A stretch of 64,000 bases of DNA from Caulobacter vibrioides (lineage in GTDB: Bacteria > Pseudomonadota > Alphaproteobacteria > Caulobacterales > Caulobacteraceae), in NCBI RefSeq assembly GCF_002858865.1, contig NZ_PJRR01000007.1, positions 1 through 64,000 of the forward strand. Direction: 5' to 3'. Positions 28,397 to 37,761 of this stretch are shown piece after piece. Positions within the stretch are counted from its first letter, which is position 1. Each line of letters starts with the position of its first letter. The position numbers were made by a program, and so were the translations under genes. The notes below the pieces were generated by a model. That model saw only the letters and a program-made list of their open reading frames with translations, did not search any database and had not been told where the DNA came from.

Positions 28397-28822
28397 GTGG
28401 CGAAGGGGCCAAACGCCTTCCGCACGATCTCCGAAGCCGCCGAGGAGCTTGGCGTGCCGCAGCACGTGCTTCGCTTCTGGGAAACAAAATTTTCTTTCAT
28501 CCGCCCGATGAAACGCGCCGGTGGGCGCCGATTCTATCGTCCACAGGACATCGCTGTTCTGAACGGCGTCCGCACCCTGCTGCACAGCGAAGGGCTGACC
28601 ATCAAGGGCGTCCAGAAGCTGCATCGCGATCATGGGCTGGCGCACGTGATCGCCGCCGGGCTGGGATCCAACGGTTCGGCGAGTCTGGAAGCTGAATATG
28701 ACTATGCGCCGCGGGGCAAAGAGCGCCCTGTCGGCGAGGAGACGCGGGACCGACTGGCGTTCGCGCTCGCCGATCTTACCGCGATCAAATCCCGCCTCGA
28801 CGGACTTTTGGCGCGCGGTTGA
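28397..28822 (+). CDS. MerR family transcriptional regulator
   Basis: Encodes 141 residues. The winged HTH occupies residues 8-75: [46 protein letters not shown]. The C-terminal part is a short coiled coil with no effector domain or cysteine ligands. GTG 28397 is the start, 12 bases after ihfA. In alphaproteobacteria this MerR-type gene accompanies ihfA; its targets are not known to me. A tRNA gene follows. Confidence 0.9.
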   Translation: MAKGPNAFRTISEAAEELGVPQHVLRFWETKFSFIRPMKRAGGRRFYRPQDIAVLNGVRTLLHSEGLTIKGVQKLHRDHGLAHVIAAGLGSNGSASLEAEYDYAPRGKERPVGEETRDRLAFALADLTAIKSRLDGLLARG

Positions 28823-28885
28823 TTTCTGTCCAAATCGGTGTTGCCCAAGGGCAGGGCGGCGCCTATAAGGGCGCTCCTTCCGCGT

Positions 28886-28962
<77 letters not shown>

Positions 28963-28988
28963 TTTCCTTCGGGAATATGCGGAAGATG

Positions 28989-29016
28989 AAAGGCCGCCCG
29001 GAAGGGCGGCCTTTTT
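28989..29016 (+). terminator. Terminator after tRNA-Pro
   Basis: AAAGGCCGCCC-GGAA-GGGCGGCCTTT followed by further T; a perfect 11-base stem with a GGAA tetraloop, 27 bases downstream of the tRNA. On the other strand it also follows the DUF2842 gene stop. Confidence 0.88.
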
Positions 29017-29027
29017 CGTATCCGGCT

Positions 29028-29279
29028 TTATCGCACGCCGGTGTCCAGCGGCTTGTCGGCCTTGCCCATCCAGCTGATCAGCGGGATCACGGGCAGTATC
29101 CAGCCCATGCCCAGGGCTACGAAATAGACCAGATGCACGAAGCGGTTCTGGGGCAGGTGGTCGTAGAGGCTGGTGAAGATCCAGATCCATGCGAACAAGA
29201 TCACCATGACGCCGATCGAGCCGATCAGCTTCCGCAGGCGCGCGGGGATCAGGCGGGGCGGGCTGGAAGGTTCGTTCAC
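29028..29279 (-). CDS. DUF2842 small membrane protein
   Basis: Encodes 83 residues with two hydrophobic helices: IGSIGVMVILFAWIWIFTSLY and FVHLVYFVALGMGWILPVIPLISWM. The size, LPARLRKLIGS-like start and PLISWM end fit DUF2842, an alphaproteobacterial inner-membrane family without known function. The GTG start at 29279 overlaps the stop of the upstream GlsB-like gene (GTGA), so both are translated together. Confidence 0.75.
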   Translation of the reverse strand: MNEPSSPPRLIPARLRKLIGSIGVMVILFAWIWIFTSLYDHLPQNRFVHLVYFVALGMGWILPVIPLISWMGKADKPLDTGVR

Positions 29280-29527
29280 GCGGGTCTCCGAATAAGGCCA
29301 AGGACGGCCAGGAACAGAATCGCGCCGACGGTCGAGACGATCAACTCGCCGACGAAGCCAGCCAGATGTAGGTCGATACGCGAGGCGATGAAGGCTCCGA
29401 TGAACGAGCCTATGACGCCGATCAAGAGCTTGCTGAACAGCGAGTGCCGGCGCGCCAGAACGATGTCGGCGATCCATCCGGCCAGGATGCCGATCACCGC
29501 CGCCGCGAAGACTCCCATTCCGCTCAT
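29276..29527 (-). CDS. GlsB/YeaQ/YmgE family membrane protein
   Basis: Encodes 83 residues with three hydrophobic helices and the family hallmarks VIGILAGWIADIVLARRHSLFSKLLIGVIGSFIGAFI (Gly-rich first and second helices). Often labelled 'transglycosylase-associated' or stress-response membrane protein, although the activity is unproven. ATG 29527 starts MSGMGVFAAA. It is coupled to the DUF2842 gene downstream and divergent from ctaA. Confidence 0.85.
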   Translation of the reverse strand: MSGMGVFAAAVIGILAGWIADIVLARRHSLFSKLLIGVIGSFIGAFIASRIDLHLAGFVGELIVSTVGAILFLAVLGLIRRPA

Positions 29528-29677
29528 TGATCGCTCCGCTTCGTCCGCGCGTGCTGATGTTTCGCACGAAGCGGCGGCTCCGTCATGTCGGGCCACACAG
29601 AGATTGATGCGGGCCATTGTCGGGCGTAGGGAAAGAGCCGCCGCATTTCGGCTCACAAGTGACGCGTTTCCGACCCT

Positions 29678-30709
29678 ATGACGTCTTTCCTGCGTTCCGA
29701 CCGCTCGCGTCCCGTCGCGATCTGGCTTTTCATCGTCGCCGCCATGGTGTTCGCCATGGTCGTCGTCGGCGGGGCGACCCGTCTGACCGACTCGGGTCTG
29801 TCGATCACCGAGTGGCAACCGATCATGGGCGCCTTGCCGCCCCTGTCAGAGCAGGCCTGGCGAGAGAGTTTCGAGCTCTACAAGCAGATCCCGCAGTTCC
29901 AGCTGGTCAATCCGGATATGACCCTGGAGGGCTACAAGGAAATCTTCTGGTGGGAGTGGGCCCACCGTTTGCTGGGGCGAACCGTCGGGGCGGTCTACGC
30001 CATTCCGCTGATCGTTTTCCTGATCCGTCGCGATATTCCGCGCCGTCTGATCTGGCGTTGCGCCGCGATGCTGGGCCTGGGCGGCCTGCAGGGCCTAGTG
30101 GGCTGGTGGATGGTGTCCAGCGGCCTTTCCGAGCGGGTTTCGGTGGCCCCGGAACGGCTGATGACCCACCTGGGCCTCGCCCTTGCGCTGTTTGTCCTGT
30201 TGATCTGGACCGCCCTTGACGCCTGGAACGGCTCACCGCGCGTCGAGGAGCGCAGCCCCTGGCGCGGCTGGGCGCTGGCGTTCCTGGGCGCCGTCTTCTT
30301 CCAGAGCCTGCTGGGCGCCCTTGTCGCCGGCAATGACGCGGGGTTTGTCTACAACGACTGGCCGCTGATGAACGGGCGGTTCTTCCCGGGTGACTATGGC
30401 GGTGCGGGCCTGTGGGGAACGCTGGCCCACAGCCAGGCCGCAGTTCAGTTCAACCACCGTATCTTCGCCTACGCCCTGCTCCTGGCCGCCGTCGTGTTGG
30501 TCGTCCTGGCGCGGCGCGATCGTCTGCTGGTGGGTCAGGGCAAAAGCCTCGCCACGGCCGTCGCGGCCGTTGTCTTCCTGCAGGCCGCCCTTGGCGTCTG
30601 GACGCTGATGGCGGCGGTCCCCATCAGCCTGGGCGTGCTTCATCAGGCCGGCGCGGCCGTTCTGCTCGCCGTTGCGACCGCCTTCGCCTGGCGGGTTCGC
30701 CGCCCTTGA
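29678..30709 (+). CDS. ctaA: Haem A synthase
   Basis: Encodes 343 residues with eight membrane helices. Converts haem O to haem A for aa3-type oxidase. Haem-ligand histidines appear in [42 protein letters not shown] and [27 protein letters not shown] is the conserved first loop. It is the longer, COX15-like type without the paired cysteines of Bacillus CtaA. No other cta genes are adjacent. It ends 40 bases before the convergent PhoX-like gene. Confidence 0.96.
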   Translation: MTSFLRSDRSRPVAIWLFIVAAMVFAMVVVGGATRLTDSGLSITEWQPIMGALPPLSEQAWRESFELYKQIPQFQLVNPDMTLEGYKEIFWWEWAHRLLGRTVGAVYAIPLIVFLIRRDIPRRLIWRCAAMLGLGGLQGLVGWWMVSSGLSERVSVAPERLMTHLGLALALFVLLIWTALDAWNGSPRVEERSPWRGWALAFLGAVFFQSLLGALVAGNDAGFVYNDWPLMNGRFFPGDYGGAGLWGTLAHSQAAVQFNHRIFAYALLLAAVVLVVLARRDRLLVGQGKSLATAVAAVVFLQAALGVWTLMAAVPISLGVLHQAGAAVLLAVATAFAWRVRRP

Positions 30710-30749
30710 CCAAGCCGCAGCTTGGAAAGGGCGGCGAGACGCGCGCCGA

Positions 30750-32150
30750 CTAGACCTTCACCGCGCCCCACGGCCCGGAAATGGCCAGGGTGAAGCCTGG
30801 GTTCTGCAGGTTGACGAACAGCGTGCCGCCGTCCGGGGAGAAGCACGCGCCTGCAAACTCCGAATTGTCCGCGTGGACGTTGCGAGCCAGCGTGTAGATC
30901 TTGCCCTCGGGGGTCACGCCGCGCAGGTGATTGCGAAGCGTGTCTGAATAGCGGTCTTCGCAAACGATGACGTGGCCCCACGGCGCCACCACCAGATTGT
31001 CGGCGTAGTCGAGGACGCGACCGTTCTGGCTTTCGACGAACAGCTGCAGCTTGCCCGGCTGATCCGTCTCGCCCGGCTGTCCCTCGAAGGCGCTGGGGAC
31101 ATAGCGGAAGATCTGGCCTGCGCCCTTGGCTCCCCCCGAAGTCGCGGTAAAATAGAGCTCTCCTTCACCGAAGAACAGGCCTTCGCCCCGGCAGACGATC
31201 GCGGCGCCGGCCTTGTGGCCGCGGCGGCGCAGATCGTCATTCGGGCTATCGACGCCGTCGAGATCGATCCACCGCACGGCTTTCCAGCCCCCCACAGGGA
31301 AGGATTGCTCCTTCTGGTTGCGGGTGTCGCCGCCTTCCGGCGCATCGACGAGGCCCAAGGCCTGCAAGCGACCGCCGGCCGCCAGGTTGCGGCGATCGTT
31401 GGGCAGGTAGCGATAGAAGAGGCTGTCGGCGACATCCTCGGTCAGATAGACGACGCCGGTTCGCGGATCGACGCACGCCGCCTCATGTTTAAAGCGGCCC
31501 ATCCCGGTCAAGGCGACAGGCTCAACCAGGCCGACATGGGCGCTGGGCACCTCGAACACATAGCCGTGGTTCTTGCCGGCCCTTGCGCCGGCCTTGATCG
31601 TGGTCTCCTCGCAGGTCAGCCAAGAGCCCCAGGGCGTGACACCGCCGGCGCAGTTGACCAGGGTGCCCGCGATGCTCATGTGCTGGCGCTCGGTTTGGCC
31701 AGTCTTAAGATTGTAGAGTTGGGTGGTCGTCCCGCCCGCAAGGGCCGCGCCGTCGCCGTTGAAGTCCCAGACGCGGCTGCGGTCGATACGGTCGATAAGG
31801 CTCTGACGGGGACCAAATGCGGCCTTCTCGATGTCAGAGGCGGACATCTCGTGATTGCGCACCAGCAGGACCTTGTCGTCGCCCGCCGCGAAGCAGCCCA
31901 TGCCGTCGAACTTGCCAGGCAGGATCAGGCCGTCGCTCATCGTCTCGCCGACCTGGGCGATCACGCGATAACGGAAGCCGGCGGGGAGATCGATCATCCC
32001 CTTGGGGTCGCTCACCAGGGGGCCATAGCCGGTGACCTCGTTCAGATAGGTCTCAGCCGGATGCCCGCCATCTTGGGCCCGGGCCGCGAAGGCGCCGAAG
32101 GCGATGCTGGTGGCGGTGGCGCTCAGGAACATTCGACGGGATACGGCCAT
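30750..32150 (-). CDS. PhoX-like DUF839 protein with Tat signal
   Basis: Encodes 466 residues. Tat signal with SRRMFL at residues 4-9 and a hydrophobic stretch ending FAARA. The mature protein matches DUF839/PhoX: VLLVRNHEMS, NCAGGVTPWGSWLTCEETT, GRFKHEAACVDPRTGVVYLTED, NLVVAPWGHVIVCEDR, EFAGACFSPDGGTLFVNLQNPG. PhoX enzymes are calcium/iron alkaline phosphatases, exported folded. No Pho-box was found upstream, so phosphate control is not demonstrated, and some DUF839 proteins lack phosphatase activity. Start chosen at ATG 32150, since upstream codons have no signal-like sequence. Confidence 0.88.
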   Translation of the reverse strand: MAVSRRMFLSATATSIAFGAFAARAQDGGHPAETYLNEVTGYGPLVSDPKGMIDLPAGFRYRVIAQVGETMSDGLILPGKFDGMGCFAAGDDKVLLVRNHEMSASDIEKAAFGPRQSLIDRIDRSRVWDFNGDGAALAGGTTTQLYNLKTGQTERQHMSIAGTLVNCAGGVTPWGSWLTCEETTIKAGARAGKNHGYVFEVPSAHVGLVEPVALTGMGRFKHEAACVDPRTGVVYLTEDVADSLFYRYLPNDRRNLAAGGRLQALGLVDAPEGGDTRNQKEQSFPVGGWKAVRWIDLDGVDSPNDDLRRRGHKAGAAIVCRGEGLFFGEGELYFTATSGGAKGAGQIFRYVPSAFEGQPGETDQPGKLQLFVESQNGRVLDYADNLVVAPWGHVIVCEDRYSDTLRNHLRGVTPEGKIYTLARNVHADNSEFAGACFSPDGGTLFVNLQNPGFTLAISGPWGAVKV

Positions 32151-32203
32151 GGTGTCTGCTCTCGCGAGGGGGCTGGGGTCGCTATGCCGCCATTTCATGA
32201 CGA

Positions 32204-32231
32204 TTGAAACACAGCGATGCGGTATTATAAT
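32204..32231 (+). promoter_or_regulatory. Sigma-70-like promoter with TATAAT in a perfect palindrome
   Basis: TTGAAA at 32204-32209, 16-base spacer, TATAAT at 32226-32231. The -10 lies inside the 14-base perfect palindrome GGTATTATAATACC (32221-32234). It is 154 bases upstream of rplM. A second candidate TTGACA at 32290-32295 with TACATG 17 bases on is nearer. The A+T-rich element stands out in this G+C-rich genome. Confidence 0.45.
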
Positions 32232-32384
32232 ACCACTTTTGCTAGTGCATTGTAATTGTTTGGCTTTGCAAGTTTCTGAGCTGCTATTGTTGACAGTGTT
32301 CGTCGTCTCCCGTACATGCCGCGCCTCACACGGACGAAACCGGTTTTCTCGGGTTCGGACGCCCAGAAATTACGGATCAATCCA

Positions 32385-32858
32385 ATGCAGAAGATCACGG
32401 CTTCCTTGAAGCCAGCCGAGGTCGAGAAGAAGTGGATCGTGGTCGACGCCGAGAACGCCGTTGTCGGCCGTCTGGCTTCGTTCATCGCCATGCGTCTTCG
32501 CGGCAAGCATCGTCCTGACTACACCCCGCACGTCGATTGCGGCGACTTCGTCGTCGTCATCAACGCCGACAAGGTGAAGTTCACCGGCAAGAAGCTGGAC
32601 GACAAGGTCTACTACCGTCACACCGGTCACCCGGGCGGCATCAAGGAAACCACCCCGCGCAAGGTGCTGGGCGGTCGTTTCCCCGAGCGCGTCCTCGAGA
32701 AGGCCGTTGAGCGCATGCTGCCCAAGGAGAGCCCGCTGGCTCGCAAGCAGCTGACCCACCTGCTCATCTACAACAACGGTGAGCACCCGCACCAAGCGCA
32801 AAACCCCGAAGTCGTCGACTTCGCGGGCCGCAACGCCAAGAACATCCGGAGCCTCTAA
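32385..32858 (+). CDS. rplM: 50S ribosomal protein L13
   Basis: Encodes 157 residues. Core motifs: [47 protein letters not shown] and [12 protein letters not shown], ending in [14 protein letters not shown] 32385 ([17 protein letters not shown]) matches alphaproteobacterial L13; an upstream in-frame ATG at 32316 adds 23 unlikely residues. rpsI follows after 3 bases, the universal rplM-rpsI operon. Confidence 0.97.
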   Translation: MQKITASLKPAEVEKKWIVVDAENAVVGRLASFIAMRLRGKHRPDYTPHVDCGDFVVVINADKVKFTGKKLDDKVYYRHTGHPGGIKETTPRKVLGGRFPERVLEKAVERMLPKESPLARKQLTHLLIYNNGEHPHQAQNPEVVDFAGRNAKNIRSL

Positions 32859-32861
32859 GCT

Positions 32862-33335
32862 ATGACCGACGCTCAAGGCTTTGACGCGCTGGCCAGCCTG
32901 TCCAGCAACCCGGAAGCTGCCGCTCCGGCCGAACCCAAGATCGACGCCCAAGGCCGCGCCTATGCGACCGGCAAGCGCAAGAACGCGATCGCTCGCGTTT
33001 GGATCAAGCCGGGCAAGGGCTCGATCACGATCAACGGTCGTGACCAGGAAGTCTACTTCGCCCGTCCGGTGCTGCGCATGATGATCGCACAGCCGCTGGA
33101 AGTGACCGACCGTCTGGGTCAATTCGACGTCGTCGTGACCGTCGAAGGCTCGGGCCTTTCGGGCCAGGCCGGCGCGATCCGCCACGGCCTGTCGAAGGCT
33201 CTGACCTATTACGAACCCGGCCTGCGCCCGGTCCTGAAGCCGCACGGCTTCCTGACCCGCGACAGCCGCGTCGTCGAGCGTAAGAAGTACGGTAAGGCCA
33301 AGGCCCGCCGCAGCTTCCAGTTCTCGAAGCGCTAA
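32862..33335 (+). CDS. rpsI: 30S ribosomal protein S9
   Basis: Encodes 157 residues. An Ala-rich N-terminal extension of about 35 residues, usual in this class, precedes the core [21 protein letters not shown]. It ends in the basic tail [17 protein letters not shown] whose last Arg reaches the P-site tRNA. It forms a pair with rplM and is followed by a strong terminator. Confidence 0.97.
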   Translation: MTDAQGFDALASLSSNPEAAAPAEPKIDAQGRAYATGKRKNAIARVWIKPGKGSITINGRDQEVYFARPVLRMMIAQPLEVTDRLGQFDVVVTVEGSGLSGQAGAIRHGLSKALTYYEPGLRPVLKPHGFLTRDSRVVERKKYGKAKARRSFQFSKR

Positions 33336-33360
33336 TCGCGACGATTACGTGTTTGGGAAG

Positions 33361-33392
33361 GGGCGCTTCGGTTCAGCCGAAGCGCCCTTTTT
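33361..33392 (+). terminator. Terminator of the rplM-rpsI operon
   Basis: GGGCGCTTCGG-TTCAG-CCGAAGCGCCC with a perfect 11-base stem followed by TTTTT, 25 bases after the rpsI stop. Confidence 0.93.
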
Positions 33393-33426
33393 CTTGTCCT
33401 GTCTCTTGTTCGGATTGGAGTCCGCC

Positions 33427-34380
33427 ATGGCGAACGCTCCCAAGGTCTTCATCGACGGCGAAGCCGGCACCACCGGCCTGCAGATTCGTGAGCGTCTGGT
33501 CGGTCGCACCGACCTGCAGCTGATCTCGATCGACCCGGACAAGCGTAAGGACGCCGACGCGCGCGCCGAGATGCTGAACAGCGCCGACGCGGTGATCCTG
33601 TGCCTGCCCGATGACGCGGCCAAAGAAGCCGTCTCTCTGGTCAGCAATCCGAACACGGTGATCATCGACGCCTCGACCGCCTATCGCACGGCCGAGGGCT
33701 GGGCCTATGGCTTCGCCGAGCTCGACAGCGAGCAGCGCGGCAAGATCGCGGCCTCCAAGCGGATCTCCAATCCGGGCTGTTACCCGACCGGCGCAATCGC
33801 CCTGACGCGGCCACTGGTCAGCGCCGGCATCCTGCCGGCCCAGCTGCCCGTCTCGTACAACGCCGTCTCGGGCTATACCGGCGGCGGCAAGGCGATGATC
33901 GCCCAGTTCGAGGATGAGAGCGCCGCCGACCACACCCGGGCGCCGTACTTCATCTACGGCCTCTCGCTGAGCCACAAGCACGTGCCGGAAATGCAGAAGC
34001 ACGGCGGTCTGCTGACCCGTCCGATCTTCACGCCCGCCGTCGGCCGCTACGCCCAGGGCATGATCGTCGAGATGCCGCTACATCTGGCGACCCTGAACGG
34101 CGCGCCGTCGCTGGCCGACATCCATGCGGCGCTGGTCAAGCACTACAAGGGCGAGGCGTTCGTCGAGGTCGCGTCGCTGGACGAGGCCAAGGCGCTGACG
34201 ACCCTGGACCCTGAAGGTCTGAACGGCACCAACCGCCTCAAGCTCTTCGTGTTCGGCTCGGACGCCGGAGGCCAGGCGCGTCTGGTGGCGCTGCTCGACA
34301 ACCTCGGCAAGGGCGCGTCGGGCGCGGCGGTGCAGAACCTGAACATCGCGCTCGGGCTGGATGAGGCCGCAGGCTTGTAG
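33427..34380 (+). CDS. argC: N-acetyl-gamma-glutamyl-phosphate reductase
   Basis: Encodes 317 residues. NADPH-dependent reduction in arginine synthesis. Motifs: [18 protein letters not shown] at the N-terminus, the catalytic Cys in [15 protein letters not shown] near residue 117, and [11 protein letters not shown]. The short form (about 310 residues, 'type 2' ArgC) is usual in alphaproteobacteria. ATG 33427 is used; the frame is open upstream through the rpsI terminator. No other arg gene is in the window. Confidence 0.95.
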   Translation: MANAPKVFIDGEAGTTGLQIRERLVGRTDLQLISIDPDKRKDADARAEMLNSADAVILCLPDDAAKEAVSLVSNPNTVIIDASTAYRTAEGWAYGFAELDSEQRGKIAASKRISNPGCYPTGAIALTRPLVSAGILPAQLPVSYNAVSGYTGGGKAMIAQFEDESAADHTRAPYFIYGLSLSHKHVPEMQKHGGLLTRPIFTPAVGRYAQGMIVEMPLHLATLNGAPSLADIHAALVKHYKGEAFVEVASLDEAKALTTLDPEGLNGTNRLKLFVFGSDAGGQARLVALLDNLGKGASGAAVQNLNIALGLDEAAGL

Positions 34381-34387
34381 ACCTGTC

Positions 34388-35020
34388 TCAGACCCGCCAG
34401 CGGTAGTGGCCGGCGGGTTTGTGCAGCTTGAAGCGCCATAGCGGCTCTTCCCTGACGCCATCGCTGATATTGTGCGCTACGCGCACTTGCTCGGGCCCGC
34501 TGACCGCGATCCCCAGATGCGGCCGGCCGCCCGCCAGGCGCCAGGTGAGGATGTCCCCTGGCGCGACGCCCTCGAACGCATCGCCACCCAATAGGCGCGG
34601 CGAGGGAAGGGGGAGCCTGGCCTTCTGGCGCGCGAGGAACGCCTCAAGGTTCAGCACCCGCCGATGGTCGATATTGGCGTCGGGTGAGGTGAGCCCCCAT
34701 TCGCGCCGCGATGGGTAGGCGTCGAACGCCGCCTTCATGTCTTCATGCACGCGTTGTTGCAGATCGATGTCCCACGCGTCACGCGCGGCGCGGATCAGCA
34801 CATCCGAGCAGACGCCGCTGGTCCGTAACACATCGCCATTCGGATAGCCGATCGAACGGTAGCTGGCGTCGTAGGTGACGGTGACGCCGATCTGGGCCCG
34901 TGCGGCGGCGGCCAGCTTTCGTCCGGCGTCCGGAATCAGGGCGTGACTAAGATCCGCCCGCGCCAGGAGCGGCGCGGCGGCGCAGAACCCTAAGGCTGTC
35001 CGTCGGTTGAGCGTGAGCAT
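34388..35020 (-). CDS. Exported DUF1287 family protein
   Basis: Encodes 210 residues. N-terminal signal (RRTALGFCAAAPLLARA). The mature part shows DUF1287 traits: ARAQIGVTVTYDASYRSIGYPNGDV, TSGVCSDVLIRAARDAWDIDLQQRVHEDMKAAFDAYP, NIDHRRVLNLEAFL, and PGDILTWRL, GRPHLGIAVS, HNISDGV. The Cys and the two His-containing segments recall a papain/NlpC-like fold acting in the periplasm. The activity is not established. It follows phaC on the same strand after an 87-base gap. Confidence 0.82.
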   Translation of the reverse strand: MLTLNRRTALGFCAAAPLLARADLSHALIPDAGRKLAAAARAQIGVTVTYDASYRSIGYPNGDVLRTSGVCSDVLIRAARDAWDIDLQQRVHEDMKAAFDAYPSRREWGLTSPDANIDHRRVLNLEAFLARQKARLPLPSPRLLGGDAFEGVAPGDILTWRLAGGRPHLGIAVSGPEQVRVAHNISDGVREEPLWRFKLHKPAGHYRWRV

Positions 35021-35107
35021 GGCGCGGAAGCTTGGCCATGATCCTGGCGACTTTTGGGCGAACCGGGTTCGCTGTTAGCCTTCTGGGGGAAAATCCTGCA
35101 TTTGCCG

Positions 35108-37123
35108 TCAAGGTTGTGACTTTACCAGCACAAATGAACCTGGAGCGTCCTCCAGCGGCTTCAGCTTGCCCTTGGCCGGATCGCGGGCTGGAACCTGGTC
35201 GCCCGAGCGCGCCTTGAGCCAGGCCGCCCAGTGCGGCCACCACGAGCCTGGATGCTCCTGCGCGCCGGCGATCCACTCGGACACGTCCGCCGGCAGTTCG
35301 CTGTTGGTCCAGTGCTGGTACTTCCTGGCGTCGGGGTGGTTGATCACGCCCGCGATGTGACCCGAACCGGCCATGGTGAAGGTCACGGGGCCGCCGAACG
35401 CCCTGGCGCCGCGATAGACGCTGCGATACGGCGCGATGTGGTCGTCCTTCGAGGACTGCACATAGATCGGGATCTTGACCTTCGACAGGTCCAGCCGCTC
35501 GCCGCCCAGGCTGAGCTTGCCGGTGGTCAGGGCGTTGTCCTTGTAGAAGTTGCGCAGATAGAACAGGTGCAGCGCCTTGGGCATCCGCGTCTGATCGGCG
35601 TTCCAGAACAGCAGGTCGAACGGGCGCGGCTCCTTGCCCATCAGGTAGTTGCTGACGAAGAACGACCAGATCAGGTCGTTACCGCGCAGGGCGTTGAAGG
35701 TGTCGGCCATCGACTGGCTGGGCAGGAAGCCGCCCGCCTGGTCCATCTGCTGCTCGATCGACTGCAGCCATTCCTCGTTGGTGAACAGCAGAAGGTCGCC
35801 GGCCTCGGCGAAGTCCTGCTGGGCGGCGAAGAAGGTGGCCGAGTTGATCCGCTTGTCGCCGCGCGCGGCCATATGGGCCAGGGCGACCGAGAGCAGGGTG
35901 CCGCCGATGCAGTAGCCTACGGTGTTGACGCGATCGACGCCGCACTGGGTCATCACCTGCTGGGCGGCGTCGTAGATGCCCTCGATCATGTAGTCTTCGA
36001 AGGTCTTGGCCGCGAGCGTCTGGTCGGGATTGACCCACGAGGCGACGAACACCGTGAAGCCCTGAGCCGTCAGCCAACGGATCATCGAGTTCTCGGGCCG
36101 CAGGTCCATAATGTAGAACTTGTTGATCCACGGCGGGAAGATCAGCAGCGGGATCTCGCAGACGGTGTCCGTGGTCGGGTCAAACTGCAGCAGTTGCAGG
36201 ATGTCGTTCTGGTAGACGACCTTGCCGGGCGCTGTGGCGACGTTCTCGCCGACCTTGAACTTGGCCAGATCCGTCTGGCTGATCGCCAGCTGGCCGCCGC
36301 CACGCTCGAGGTCGGCCGCGAAGTTCTCCATGCCGCGCACCAGGCTTTGCCCTTGAGTCTGGACGACTTCGCGCAGGGCGGCCGGGTTCGAGATCAGGAA
36401 ATTCGACGGCGAGAACGCGTCGGTCAGCATCTTGGTGAAGAACTCGACCCGGCGCTTGGTGGCGGGATCGACGCCGTCCACCTCGGCGATCAGGCCGTTC
36501 AGCCAGTTCGATGACAAGAGGTAGGACTGCTTCATCAGGTCGAACATCGGGTTCGACGCCCAGTCCGGGTCATTGAAGCGTTTGTCCCCGGCAGCGGGTG
36601 CGACCACGGGCGCGACGTCTTCGCCGGCGGCGCGGCGCGCGGCGGTCTGCCAGAGCTCCATGTATTGGCCGAAGAGGTCCGCCTGCGCCCGCATCAGTCG
36701 GTCAGGTTGCGCCGCAAGTCGCGTCATCACCTCGTTCAAGGCGGGGGCGACGTGGAACGGGTCGGGCGTCAGGGCGGCGGGACGGTCGGCTTGGCGTAGC
36801 GCCGCCTCGGCGATCGCGCCCTGAGCGGTGACCGCCGCGCGCGCGAGATTCGCCGAGAGGGTCTCGACCATCTTCAACTGGTCGGGCGAGAGCATGGACT
36901 CAAATGGCGGGAAGGGCGGGCCGTCACCCCGCGGCGGCGGCGGCGGCGCGGCGCGAGCCGAATCGCTTTGAGGCGGAGGCTGAATGTCTTCCGGCTTGGC
37001 CTTCGGCTTGCCGGACTTGGCGGCGGCCTTGGGCTTTGCAGCGACTTTCTCCGCTGTTGCGGCCTCATCGGCCTTTGTCGCGGCTTTCTTTCGAGCCTTG
37101 GGGGCGGCCTTCGCCGTGGCCAT
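35108..37123 (-). CDS. phaC: Class I poly(3-hydroxyalkanoate) synthase
   Basis: Encodes 671 residues. Polymerises 3-hydroxybutyryl-CoA into storage granules. The lipase-like box GYCIGG supplies the catalytic Cys; Asp is in SSKDDHIAPYRSV and His in SGHIAGVINHP. The N-terminal PHA-synthase domain includes WASNPMFDLMKQSYLLSSNWLN and EIPLLIFPPWINKFYIMDL. Start ATG 37123 gives an extra about 90-residue Ala/Lys/Pro-rich region (AAPKARKKAATKADEAA), absent from typical 570-590 residue class I enzymes and resembling the DNA/granule-binding tails of PhaF-type phasins. phaA/phaB are not adjacent. Confidence 0.94.
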   Translation of the reverse strand: MATAKAAPKARKKAATKADEAATAEKVAAKPKAAAKSGKPKAKPEDIQPPPQSDSARAAPPPPPRGDGPPFPPFESMLSPDQLKMVETLSANLARAAVTAQGAIAEAALRQADRPAALTPDPFHVAPALNEVMTRLAAQPDRLMRAQADLFGQYMELWQTAARRAAGEDVAPVVAPAAGDKRFNDPDWASNPMFDLMKQSYLLSSNWLNGLIAEVDGVDPATKRRVEFFTKMLTDAFSPSNFLISNPAALREVVQTQGQSLVRGMENFAADLERGGGQLAISQTDLAKFKVGENVATAPGKVVYQNDILQLLQFDPTTDTVCEIPLLIFPPWINKFYIMDLRPENSMIRWLTAQGFTVFVASWVNPDQTLAAKTFEDYMIEGIYDAAQQVMTQCGVDRVNTVGYCIGGTLLSVALAHMAARGDKRINSATFFAAQQDFAEAGDLLLFTNEEWLQSIEQQMDQAGGFLPSQSMADTFNALRGNDLIWSFFVSNYLMGKEPRPFDLLFWNADQTRMPKALHLFYLRNFYKDNALTTGKLSLGGERLDLSKVKIPIYVQSSKDDHIAPYRSVYRGARAFGGPVTFTMAGSGHIAGVINHPDARKYQHWTNSELPADVSEWIAGAQEHPGSWWPHWAAWLKARSGDQVPARDPAKGKLKPLEDAPGSFVLVKSQP

Positions 37124-37212
37124 GGGGTTTCCTCCGCGAGTCCAAAGCCGGTTCGAGAAAAGCGCTGAACGCCTTTCGCTCGCCGCGATCATCGCATAAG
37201 ACCAGAAACAAG

Positions 37213-37653
37213 ATGAACGGCGAAACCCGCAAAATCGTGCGCATCGGTTTGATCCTCGGCTTCGCGGCCGGCGCGACCGCTTGCGCGAGCCCGTTCTCGT
37301 CCAGCCAGGTGGATCCCAGCTCTCCCGTCGCGGCCGCGGCGACAGCCGCCGCAAAGGCCAAGGGGCCGCGCCGTAAGTTCTCCGACATCCCCGTCGTTCC
37401 CACGGATGTGCCGACGGATGGCCAGATTCGGGCCAAGGTCGCGCAGCAGCAGGCGGCCGGCGCGGCGCTCGCAAAGGCGACGGCGCCGAACACCTGGGAC
37501 CTGAAGGACTCCGAGGCTTACGCCGCAAAGGCGCGTCGTGAGGCCAATCCGCCGGCCCTCCAGGCCCCCACGGAAACCGACCGCGCCAACACCGAAGCCT
37601 TCGCCCGCGCAGCGCGCGGCCGAGCTAGCGCGCCTCCGTCACAGCCCCAATAG
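37213..37653 (+). CDS. Small lipoprotein of unknown function
   Basis: Encodes 146 residues. Lipoprotein signal ILGFAAGATAC with Cys near residue 24. The rest is Ala/Pro-rich and low in hydrophobics: KFSDIPVVPTDVPTDGQIRAKVAQQQAAGAALAKATAPNTWDL, then a disordered tail. It lies in the periplasm, presumably outer-membrane anchored. It is divergent from phaC across an 89-base gap. I do not recognise the family; the IPVVPTDVPT segment looks like the conserved core. Confidence 0.7.
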   Translation: MNGETRKIVRIGLILGFAAGATACASPFSSSQVDPSSPVAAAATAAAKAKGPRRKFSDIPVVPTDVPTDGQIRAKVAQQQAAGAALAKATAPNTWDLKDSEAYAAKARREANPPALQAPTETDRANTEAFARAARGRASAPPSQPQ

Positions 37654-37761
37654 GGCGACGGAGGCATAATCTTCCTTTAGCTGGCTTGGCTTGGCCCCGC
37701 TTGGGGTCTATCCATGCCCGACTTTCGCTCCCAAAGCGCCGACGCGGCGCATAGAGCCCTC

